NCBI GenBank assembly: GCA_031382085.1
Contig: JANMYM010000086.1
Span: forward strand, 1 to 64,000
Direction of reading: 5' to 3'
Length of the DNA stretch: 64,000 nucleotides
From: UBA964 sp031382085
Lineage (GTDB): Bacteria; Pseudomonadota; Gammaproteobacteria; Steroidobacterales; Steroidobacteraceae
Positions 8,978-15,810 of the stretch are shown here, piece by piece. Below the pieces are notes generated by a model, which was not told the origin of the DNA, did no database searches, and saw only the letters and a list, made by a program, of their open reading frames with translations. Every line of letters begins with the position of its first letter. The stretch's first letter is position 1. The translations under genes and the position numbers were made by a program.

Positions 8978-9528
8978 GGCGCCTCGCCCTGCCAGCTTTG
9001 CATCAGCTCGCGCGCGCCGGGCGGCACCCAGTGCTGCCAGGGCTGCTGGCCGTGCATGGCGACGCGAATATCGGCGCCCGATACCCGGGAACCCATATCG
9101 CCGGTCAGCACCTGGGGCGGATAACCCGCCGCCGCAAAGCGCCGAATTTTTTCCCGCTCCCAGTCTGAGAACACGCGCACCAGCTGCGGTGTTCCCGGCC
9201 GCACAATCGCCGGCCAGCGCTCGGGCTCATCGAGGGGAAATGGCACGATTTCGTAACGCGCTGCTGCGATGCCGGCAGTACTCAGAGCAGCGTCGATCAG
9301 CTGGCGCCGCTGTTCGAAGGAATATGGATTCGCGCTTGGCAGGTGACGATGCGGGCTGGCGGGATGCCGGCGCAACGCCGCCGCATCCGCGTTAGTGACG
9401 CCAATCAGCGCGCGATCCGCGATCGCCAGCGCCTGCTGCACGAGATCAAGATGGTCGCGATGAAAAGGCTGGAAACGGCCCGTCACCGCAATCAAACCTA
9501 AACGCGCGCCAGGCGCGGGCCCACTCAC
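8974..9528 (-). CDS. NadM-like nucleotidyltransferase (probable NMN adenylyltransferase)
   Basis: Short HxGH-type nucleotidyltransferase of 184 residues. GRFQPFHRDHL is the ATP-binding HxGH motif with Asp in place of Gly, NPYSFEQRRQLIDAAL matches the substrate segment of archaeal NadM, and VSGADIR replaces the ISSTxIR signature. NadM joins NMN and ATP to give NAD. The gene starts with ATG overlapping the stop of the CitE-like gene and ends overlapping the phosphoglycerate mutase start, so the three are translationally coupled. Another nucleotide substrate is possible. Confidence 0.8.
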   Translation of the reverse strand: MSGPAPGARLGLIAVTGRFQPFHRDHLDLVQQALAIADRALIGVTNADAAALRRHPASPHRHLPSANPYSFEQRRQLIDAALSTAGIAAARYEIVPFPLDEPERWPAIVRPGTPQLVRVFSDWEREKIRRFAAAGYPPQVLTGDMGSRVSGADIRVAMHGQQPWQHWVPPGARELMQSWQGEAP

Positions 9529-10415
9529 GATTTGGGTTCCAGCCCACGGCCCACCTGGGCGAGGATGCGCTGCGCCTTGTAGACGATTGGGTAGTCGATG
9601 AACTGGCCGTTCACCTGTATGGACGCCAGCCCACGGGCCTCGGCCTCGGCAAAGGCGGCAACGATCGTCCGTGCCTGCTCGATTTCCGCGGCGCTGGGCG
9701 TGAAGGCCTCGTTGCAGGCCGCAACCTGGTCGGGATGTATGCAGAGCTTGCCGTGAAATCCCATGCCACGGCCGTTGCGGGCCGAGCGCCGGAAGCGTTC
9801 AGTATCTTTGACCTCCAGCACCACGGTATCGATCGGCGGCTCGATGCCCGCGACCCGCGATGCATGTGTCAGCCGTGCGCGCGCATAGGCCAGCTCGTGC
9901 TCCTCGGGCGTCCAGATCAGGTCGAGATCGTGCGTGTAATCGCCGCCACCGAACGCGAGGCGGCGTACACGCGGCGTTGCCGCGGCAATTTCCGTGGCGT
10001 TCTCGATGCCGCGCGCTGTCTCGATAATCGGCACGAGGTCGAGCCCACCCGGTTGCAGGCCGGCGCTGCGTTCCGCATTGGCGATCCAGCCGTCCATCTT
10101 CCGCAGTGTTGCCGCGGACTCAGTTTTCGGCAGCACAATGCCATCCAGCCAGGAACCTACCACCGCGCGGATGTCATCCAGGCACCACTCGGTCTCGACC
10201 GCGTTCACGCGCACATAGCCTAATGAATTACGCGGCTTTTGCAGCGCTGCGACCACGACCGAGCGGGTTGCGGCTTTCTCCGCCAGCGCCACGGCGTCTT
10301 CGAGATCGAGGATGACCACGTCGGCACCGAGCTCAAACACCTTCTGCACGCGCCGCGGATGGTTGCCCGGCGCGAACATGAAGCTGCGCAGGCCTGAAGG
10401 CAGCGTTTTTTTCAT
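9525..10415 (-). CDS. HpcH/HpaI (CitE-like) CoA-ester lyase
   Basis: TIM-barrel lyase of the citrate lyase beta / malyl-CoA lyase type: LRSFMFAPGNHPRRV at the N-terminus, DVVILDLEDAV (metal-binding Glu/Asp), YVRVNAVET, LPKTES, PIIETARGIENA, AFGGGDYTHDL, and GFHGKLCIHPDQV. The start is the ATG at 10415, giving 296 residues; a longer open frame upstream is antisense noise over the GntR gene. It overlaps GntR's stop as ATGA. Such enzymes cleave malyl-, citramalyl- or methylmalyl-CoA. The divergent MaoC and CaiB genes make a C5-dicarboxylate substrate such as citramalyl-CoA likely (inference). Confidence 0.88.
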   Translation of the reverse strand: MKKTLPSGLRSFMFAPGNHPRRVQKVFELGADVVILDLEDAVALAEKAATRSVVVAALQKPRNSLGYVRVNAVETEWCLDDIRAVVGSWLDGIVLPKTESAATLRKMDGWIANAERSAGLQPGGLDLVPIIETARGIENATEIAAATPRVRRLAFGGGDYTHDLDLIWTPEEHELAYARARLTHASRVAGIEPPIDTVVLEVKDTERFRRSARNGRGMGFHGKLCIHPDQVAACNEAFTPSAAEIEQARTIVAAFAEAEARGLASIQVNGQFIDYPIVYKAQRILAQVGRGLEPKS

Positions 10416-11179
10416 GGTGCGCTGCCGCCAGCCTGCCAGCCGCGCTGCAATTCCAGGGCAAAGGAGTACCGGTCCGCGGGGTGATGCGACACCGACACCT
10501 GGAACACCCGCCGGCCCTGGCCAACATAACGGCGCACGATGCGCAGCGACGGCGAACCCGCGGCAACCTGCAACGCTGCAGCCATCTCGGCAGGCACCAG
10601 CTCGGCATGTACGCCCACTTCGACGGTGACCAGTTTTTCGCCGAATTGCTGTTCGATCAGTTCGTACACCAGCTGGCTGCGGCGGCCAATGAGGTCGGCA
10701 ACCGAACCGTACTCGGGAAGAATGTAGATATCGACCCCACAAATGGCTGCCTTGAGGTTACGCATGCGGCGCAAGGCACTGACGCGCACCCAACGGTCCG
10801 ATCCGGCGAGTCCCAATTCGCGCGCCAGGCTGCGGCTAACAACGACGGTCGCAACGCTGTGCACGTACAGGCGGCTGTCCGCCGGATAGCGCAGCAGCTC
10901 GGCGGGTGAGCGCACCGTGTGCGAGTAGGACTGTGTGGGGCGGCGCGCGCGCACCACGGTGCCGATGCCGCGACGGCGTTCGATGAGTCCCAGGTCGGTC
11001 AGCCTGCGCAGTGCCTCACGGACCGTATGGCGGCTCACGCCATGCTGGGCCACCAGTTCATGCTCGCCTGGCAGGGTTGCGCCTACTTTCAGGCTGCCGG
11101 CGCGAATGGCGCCAATCAGCGCATCGGCGAGGCGCTGATATCGCGGTTGGCGCAACGGGACTTTGGCACTGGTGGTCAT
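10412..11179 (-). CDS. GntR-family (HutC/UTRA type) transcriptional regulator
   Basis: The N-terminal winged helix-turn-helix is clear: LADALIGAIRAGSLKVGATLPGE split by a turn, then ELVAQHGVSRHTVREALRRL and GLIERRRGIGTVV. The remaining part fits a UTRA ligand domain (SALRRMRNLKAAICGVDIY, then RIVRRYVGQGRRVFQ and SHHPADRYSF). I start at the ATG at 11179 (255 residues), with the HTH about 15 residues in. First gene of the minus-strand operon and divergent from the MaoC operon, so it most likely controls both from the 108-base space between them. Confidence 0.9.
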   Translation of the reverse strand: MTTSAKVPLRQPRYQRLADALIGAIRAGSLKVGATLPGEHELVAQHGVSRHTVREALRRLTDLGLIERRRGIGTVVRARRPTQSYSHTVRSPAELLRYPADSRLYVHSVATVVVSRSLARELGLAGSDRWVRVSALRRMRNLKAAICGVDIYILPEYGSVADLIGRRSQLVYELIEQQFGEKLVTVEVGVHAELVPAEMAAALQVAAGSPSLRIVRRYVGQGRRVFQVSVSHHPADRYSFALELQRGWQAGGSAP

Positions 11180-11225
11180 GATGGCCCTGAAATTATCGCT
11201 ACAACGCCGGGCGGGCAAATCCGGT

Positions 11226-11255
11226 TTGACAGCGGGCTGGCCCACAACCTAGCAT
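11226..11255 (+). promoter_or_regulatory. putative sigma70 promoter of the MaoC operon
   Basis: TTGACA at 11226-11231 is followed after 18 bases by TAGCAT (4 of 6 matches to the -10 consensus) at 11250-11255. It lies about 30 bases upstream of the MaoC ATG and immediately before the palindrome at 11257. Confidence 0.45.
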
Positions 11256-11256
11256 T

Positions 11257-11266
11257 TGTCCGGACA
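11257..11266. promoter_or_regulatory. putative GntR operator palindrome
   Basis: TGTCCGGACA is a perfect 10-base palindrome that falls where the MaoC transcript should start, just downstream of the putative -10. It lies in the space between the GntR gene and the operon it probably controls. Which protein binds is inferred from position only. Confidence 0.45.
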
Positions 11267-11287
11267 TTATGTATATTGGAAAAGGCC

Positions 11288-11806
11288 ATGAGTCAGCAAG
11301 CGATTCCTGTCGGTCCCGCCCGCTATCGTGAAAGTTTTGGACGTTACTATGAGGATTTCGCCGTCGGCGACGTCTACGAGCATCGCCCCGGCCGCACCCT
11401 CAGCGAGGCGGACAACACCTGGTTCGCGCTGTTGACCATGAACACCCATCCGCTGCATTTCGACGCCGAGTATGGCAAGGCCAGTGAATACGGCCGCTGC
11501 ATCGTGTCCTCGCCGCTGACCGTGGCCATCATGGTCGGCATGAGCGTCACCGACGTCAGCCAGAAAGCCATCGCCAATCTGGGCTGGACGGATATCAGGA
11601 TGACGGCGCCGGTGTTCGCCGGTGACACGCTGTACGCGGAGTCGCAGGTGCTCAACAAACGCGAATCCAATTCCCGTCCTAACGCCGGCCTCGTGACCGT
11701 GCGCACCACCGGGCGCAATCAAAGCGGCACGGTGGTCTGCACTTTCGAGCGCACCATCCTCGTGGCCAAGCGCGGCCACGCGGTCGATGACAAGATGGGT
11801 TACTGA
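11288..11806 (+). CDS. MaoC-type enoyl-CoA hydratase
   Basis: Hot-dog fold hydratase of 172 residues. The block around HPLHFDAEYGKASEYGR is the MaoC active site, with Asp and His as the catalytic pair, followed by ADNTWFALLT (before it) and RMTAPVFAGDTLYAES. The ATG at 11288 follows AAGG. Enzymes of this type hydrate crotonyl-, mesaconyl- or itaconyl-CoA. With a CitE-like lyase and CaiB-type transferases beside it, hydration of a C5 dicarboxylyl-CoA is a good inference. First gene of the plus-strand operon, 9 bases before the dehydrogenase. Confidence 0.88.
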   Translation: MSQQAIPVGPARYRESFGRYYEDFAVGDVYEHRPGRTLSEADNTWFALLTMNTHPLHFDAEYGKASEYGRCIVSSPLTVAIMVGMSVTDVSQKAIANLGWTDIRMTAPVFAGDTLYAESQVLNKRESNSRPNAGLVTVRTTGRNQSGTVVCTFERTILVAKRGHAVDDKMGY

Positions 11807-11815
11807 GGCGACACC

Positions 11816-12964
11816 ATGACTAACAGCGACGATGATCGCGCCATCCTCGAGTCCATCGGGCGCTGGGCGGAAAAGGAACTGCGGCCGATTGCGCGCAAGT
11901 TCGATCACGCCGATGAATACCCCGCCGCTATTGTCAGCCAGATGCAGGAACTCGGGCTCTTTGGCGCGACGATTCGCGCTGAATACGGCGGCCTCGGGCT
12001 GACGGCAGCGACCTATGCGCGCATCGTCTCGCTGATTTCTTCGATCTGGATGGCGCCGGTCGGCATCTTCAATTCGCACCTGATCATGGCGGCCTGCGTG
12101 CAGAGCTACGGCACCGAGGAGCAGAAACGCGCCTGGTTGCCGCGCTTTGCCAGCGGCGAACTGCGCGGCGGCATCGGCCTCACCGAACCTAACGCCGGCA
12201 CCGACCTGCAGAGCATCCGCACGGTCGCGCGCCGCGACGGCGACCAGTACGTGTTGAATGGCACCAAAACCTGGATCACCAATGGCGTCTACGGCTCGGT
12301 GTTCGGCGTGCTGGTCAAGACAGACCCGGATGCACAACCGCGCCATAAGGGCATGAGTCTTTTTATCTGTGAAAAAGGCGCCGGATTCACCCATTCGCGC
12401 AAGATCAGGAAGATGGGTTACAAGGCAATCGACAGCGCCGAGCTGGTATTCGATAACTGCAAAGTCCCGGCGGCCAACCTGATCGGTGGCGTTGAAGGAC
12501 GGGGATTCATTCATGCGACCGGCGGCCTGGCGCTGGGCCGCATCAACGTCGCCGCGCGCGGCGCCGGTATCGCGATGGGCGCGCTGCGAGATTCGCTGCG
12601 CTATGCGCAGGAGCGCCAAACTTTCGGTAAACCGATCGCCCAGCACCAGGCGATCCAGGCCAAGCTCGCCGACATGGCGACGCGGGTCGAGGCGTCGCGC
12701 CTGCTGATCGAACAGGCTGCTAACAAATATGACTCCGGCGAGCGCTGCGACCTCGAAGCCGGCATGGCCAAGCTGTTTGCCTCGGAAGCCGGCCTGGAAA
12801 ACGCCACGGAGGCCATGCGCATTTTCGGCGGCTACAGCTACTCGACCGATTTCGATGTCGAGCGCTACTACCGCGATGCGCCGCTGATGTGCATCGGCGA
12901 AGGCACGAACGAAATGCAGCGCATCATCATCGCGCGGCAGCTCATCGAGAGGAATCCGCTGTGA
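11816..12964 (+). CDS. acyl-CoA dehydrogenase
   Basis: FAD-dependent acyl-CoA dehydrogenase, 382 residues. GGIGLTEPNAGTDLQ and KTWITNG mark the flavin and substrate region, RQTFGKPIAQHQAIQ the C-terminal helical domain, and IGEGTNEMQRIIIARQ near residue 362 carries the catalytic Glu, unlike the paralogue at 6350-7636. The sequence resembles glutaryl-CoA-type or short-chain enzymes, but the substrate cannot be fixed. Its TGA overlaps the GTG of the next CoA transferase. Comparable MaoC, dehydrogenase, CaiB and CitE groupings occur in itaconate clusters of Pseudomonas aeruginosa. Confidence 0.92.
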   Translation: MTNSDDDRAILESIGRWAEKELRPIARKFDHADEYPAAIVSQMQELGLFGATIRAEYGGLGLTAATYARIVSLISSIWMAPVGIFNSHLIMAACVQSYGTEEQKRAWLPRFASGELRGGIGLTEPNAGTDLQSIRTVARRDGDQYVLNGTKTWITNGVYGSVFGVLVKTDPDAQPRHKGMSLFICEKGAGFTHSRKIRKMGYKAIDSAELVFDNCKVPAANLIGGVEGRGFIHATGGLALGRINVAARGAGIAMGALRDSLRYAQERQTFGKPIAQHQAIQAKLADMATRVEASRLLIEQAANKYDSGERCDLEAGMAKLFASEAGLENATEAMRIFGGYSYSTDFDVERYYRDAPLMCIGEGTNEMQRIIIARQLIERNPL

Positions 12965-14163
12965 GCGGCCTGTTCCTGCCGCTGCAGGGCATCCGGGTGC
13001 TGACGTTCGAGGCGTTTGGCGCGGGTCCGTTCGGCTCAATGTACCTGGCGGATCTCGGCGCCGATGTCATCAAGATCGAGAACCGCGAACAGGGTGGCGA
13101 CGCCACGCGCGGCATGGGCCCGTTTTTCCTGGGCGATGACGACAGCCACTTTTTCCAGACCTTCAACATCAACAAGCGCAGCGTCTGCCTGAACCTGAAG
13201 ACCGCCGAGGGCCAGGCGCTGTTTCGCAAGCTGGTCGGCCGCTCGCATGCGGTGCTCAATAATCTGCGTGGCGATCAACCGGACAAGCTCGGCCTGACCT
13301 ACACGGCACTCAAGGATGCCAACCCGCGCATCGTCTGCGCGCACCTGTCGGCCTACGGCCGCGACAACGAGCGCCGCGCCTGGCCCGGCTACGATTACCT
13401 GATGCAGGCCGAGGCGGGCTACCTGTACCTGTCCGGCGAACCGGGCTCGCCGCCGGCGCGCATGGGTCTGTCGATCATCGATTTCATGACCGGCATCACG
13501 ACATCGCTGGCGCTGGTCAGCGCCTTGTTAGGTGTGGAAAGAAACGGCCAGGGCCGCGATGTCGATGTCAGCCTGTTCGACGTCGCGCTGCATCAGCTCA
13601 GCTATCCGGGCAGCTGGTACCTGAACGAAAAGCACATGACCGAGCGCCTGCCGCGTAGTTCGCATCCCTCGGCCGTACCGGTACAGCTGTTCCGCACCCG
13701 CGATGGCTGGATCTTCATCATGTGCATGACCGAGAAATTCTGGCAGGAATTACTCGAAATTCTCGGGCGGCCCGCGGACCTGGCGCAGGACGCACGTTTC
13801 AAGGACGCGGTGGCGCGCCGCGAGCACCGCGATCTGCTGACCCCGATCCTGGATACGCAGCTGCAAAAAGACACCACCGCCAACTGGCTCAGCAAACTGC
13901 AGGGCCGCCTGCCGGCAGCGCCCGTGTACCACATGAGCCAGGCACTCGACAGTGCATTTCCGGCCTCGATCGGCATGGTGCGGCCGCTGCCCCATCCACT
14001 GCGCCCGGATTTCCGCGGGCTCGGAAATCCGATCAAGCTCGACGGCCAGCGCCTGCCGGGCCGCTCGGCCTCGGCGCTGGGTGCCGACACGGAAGACGTG
14101 CTGAGGGAACTGGGTGTGGACGCCGCCGACTTCGGCCGCCTGCGCGAGGCCAAAGTCATATGA
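12961..14163 (+). CDS. CaiB/BaiF family CoA transferase
   Basis: Family III CoA transferase of 400 residues starting with GTG at 12961 (GTGA overlap with the dehydrogenase stop). Marks: GIRVLTFEAFGAGPFGSMYLA split over the N-terminal domain, GADVIKIENREQGGD, FNINKRSVCLNLK, and the likely catalytic Asp in LSIIDFMTG. The C-terminal part (DGWIFIMCMTEKFW, DARFKD) is typical. It directly precedes a second transferase with a 4-base overlap. The two are about as distant as separate subfamilies, so they may be two subunits or act on different acids. Confidence 0.92.
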   Translation: MSGLFLPLQGIRVLTFEAFGAGPFGSMYLADLGADVIKIENREQGGDATRGMGPFFLGDDDSHFFQTFNINKRSVCLNLKTAEGQALFRKLVGRSHAVLNNLRGDQPDKLGLTYTALKDANPRIVCAHLSAYGRDNERRAWPGYDYLMQAEAGYLYLSGEPGSPPARMGLSIIDFMTGITTSLALVSALLGVERNGQGRDVDVSLFDVALHQLSYPGSWYLNEKHMTERLPRSSHPSAVPVQLFRTRDGWIFIMCMTEKFWQELLEILGRPADLAQDARFKDAVARREHRDLLTPILDTQLQKDTTANWLSKLQGRLPAAPVYHMSQALDSAFPASIGMVRPLPHPLRPDFRGLGNPIKLDGQRLPGRSASALGADTEDVLRELGVDAADFGRLREAKVI

Positions 14164-15329
14164 AACTCGAAGGCATACGTGTCGTCGATCTGTCGCTGTT
14201 CCTGCCCGGGCCGTTGCTGTCGCAGACCATGGCGGACCACGGCGCCGAGGTCATCAAGGTCGAACCGCCAGACGGCGAACCTAACAGAGACTTCGGCCCG
14301 CGCGAGGGTGAACACACGGTCTACTTTCGCAACACGCATCGCGGCAAGAAGAGCCTGTGCCTGAACCTGAAGGATCCGGCGGCGCGTGAAGCGTTGCTGA
14401 GACTCTGCGCAACAGCGGATGTTTTCATCGAGGCGTTCCGCCCCGGCGTTGCAGCCCGCCTGGGCGTCGACTACCCGGCCGTGTCGGCCCGTAATCCGCG
14501 CATTGTTTACTGCTCGATCAGTGCGTTCGGCCAGTACGGGCCTTACCGGGATCATCCGGCCCACGATCTTGCGACCGAGGCTCTCGCGGGCGTCGTCAGC
14601 GTGAACCTTGGCGCGAACGGCGAGCCCGTGATGCCGCACATGCCGGTCGCGGACATCACCGCCTCGGCGCTGTCCCTGAGCGGCATCCTGATGGCGCTGC
14701 TGCGACGCGAAAAAACCGGCCGCGGCGACTGCATCGACGTCGCGATGCACGATTCCGTCCTGTCGTGGACCGCGAACGTTCTCGGCGATGTCTTTGCTAA
14801 CAAGAAAAGTCCGGACGTCAAGAATGAACGCACCTGGGGCGGTGCCTCGTTCTACAACATCTACCCGACGCGCGACGGCCGCCACGTTGTGCTGGGCGCC
14901 CAGGAACTGAAATTCGCGCGCAATCTGCTGACCGAGTTTGCTCGCATGGACCTCTACCCGCTGTGCGAGCGCGGTTGGGGCGCGCACCAGAAGCCGCTGA
15001 CCGAATACCTGCGCAGCAGATTTCTGCAAAGAACCCAGGCGGAATGGATCGAGTGGTTTCGCGGCAAGGACATTGCCTTTGCGCCCGTCAAGACGCTGCG
15101 CGAGGCTTTCGATGATCCGCAGGTGGCTGCGCGCGCCATGCGCGTGGTCGATGCGGCCGGCCTCGAACACATCGGCATTCCGATCCAGTTCAGCGCGGAG
15201 CCCGGACGGGTCAATCCGGCGCTGCCGCGGCTGGGCGAGCACAACGTCGAACTGCTGCGGGCGTTAGGTTATGACGACGGCGCAATCTGTGCACTGCGCC
15301 CGCCACCGGGCGCTAAAGCAGCACATTGA
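14160..15329 (+). CDS. CaiB/BaiF family CoA transferase
   Basis: Second transferase of the operon, 389 residues, starting with the ATG at 14160 that overlaps the upstream TGA. GIRVVDLSLFLPGPLLSQ, GAEVIKVEPPDGEPNRDFG, GKKSLCLNLK and the probable catalytic Asp in PVADITASA identify it. With GLGVD-like text (RLGVDYPAV) and a C-terminal domain DPQVAARAM it is a full-length member. If the locus handles itaconate or a similar acid, this or its neighbour would activate the acid with succinyl-CoA. Its end overlaps the convergent VOC gene by 17 bases. Confidence 0.92.
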   Translation: MKLEGIRVVDLSLFLPGPLLSQTMADHGAEVIKVEPPDGEPNRDFGPREGEHTVYFRNTHRGKKSLCLNLKDPAAREALLRLCATADVFIEAFRPGVAARLGVDYPAVSARNPRIVYCSISAFGQYGPYRDHPAHDLATEALAGVVSVNLGANGEPVMPHMPVADITASALSLSGILMALLRREKTGRGDCIDVAMHDSVLSWTANVLGDVFANKKSPDVKNERTWGGASFYNIYPTRDGRHVVLGAQELKFARNLLTEFARMDLYPLCERGWGAHQKPLTEYLRSRFLQRTQAEWIEWFRGKDIAFAPVKTLREAFDDPQVAARAMRVVDAAGLEHIGIPIQFSAEPGRVNPALPRLGEHNVELLRALGYDDGAICALRPPPGAKAAH

Positions 15330-15783
15330 TTTCCATATAGATCCCGTTGGGATCGAACAGCGACATCGAGCGCAACTGGATCCAGCCCTTGCCATCGTTG
15401 GATGGAACTTTCCAGTTGACGGGCGGCGTTACCACATTGGCGCCGGCCTTGAGCGCACGCTGGTGCACCGCCTCGATTTCCCGGGTCTCGATGACCAGGA
15501 TGGCCTCACCCATGCGCACCTTGCTGCGCTTCGTCGGCACCGCCGTGTCAAACGGTGGCTCAAGATACTGCAGCAGACCTAACATACCGACCTTGGGATC
15601 CTCGACCTGCAGCAGCACCAGGTGCGCGCGCGCACCGTCCGGCGCCGCCGGCGGAAAGCGCCAGTCGACCGACAGCTCATTGTCGTACCAGACCTTCCAA
15701 CCGAACACGTCAACGTAGAACTTTGCCGCGGCGCGCGCATCCGGCACCAGGAATGTGGTGCGACGGAACAGATTCTCTGCCAT
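15313..15783 (-). CDS. VOC-family (glyoxalase/dioxygenase fold) protein
   Basis: 156-residue protein with the start of the vicinal-oxygen-chelate fold (RRTTFLVPDARAAAKFY, VDVFGWKVWYDNEL) and a C-terminal repeat (ILVIETREIEAVHQRALKAG, SLFDPNGIYMEIN). The final Glu of MEIN is a usual metal ligand. GGAG lies 6 bases before the ATG at 15783; an apparent earlier TTG start is part of this site. Function is unknown. A VOC protein also sits in the itaconate cluster of P. aeruginosa, so a link with the convergent CoA genes is possible. It may equally be the last gene of the antiporter transcript. Confidence 0.82.
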   Translation of the reverse strand: MAENLFRRTTFLVPDARAAAKFYVDVFGWKVWYDNELSVDWRFPPAAPDGARAHLVLLQVEDPKVGMLGLLQYLEPPFDTAVPTKRSKVRMGEAILVIETREIEAVHQRALKAGANVVTPPVNWKVPSNDGKGWIQLRSMSLFDPNGIYMEINVLL

Positions 15784-15810
15784 GGTGGTCTCCAAAATTT
15801 GAAATTAATG

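Noticed and set aside
10416..10742. N-terminal extension of the CitE-like frame
   Set aside because: The first 109 residues lie antisense-frame over the GntR gene and look random; the protein family starts at the ATG at 10415.
11267..13039. 590-codon open frame on the minus strand
   Set aside because: Antisense to the clear MaoC and acyl-CoA dehydrogenase genes; no family resemblance; typical mirror frame of GC-rich coding sequence.
13602..15242. 546-codon open frame on the minus strand
   Set aside because: Antisense to two recognisable CoA transferases, no motif, no ribosome site.
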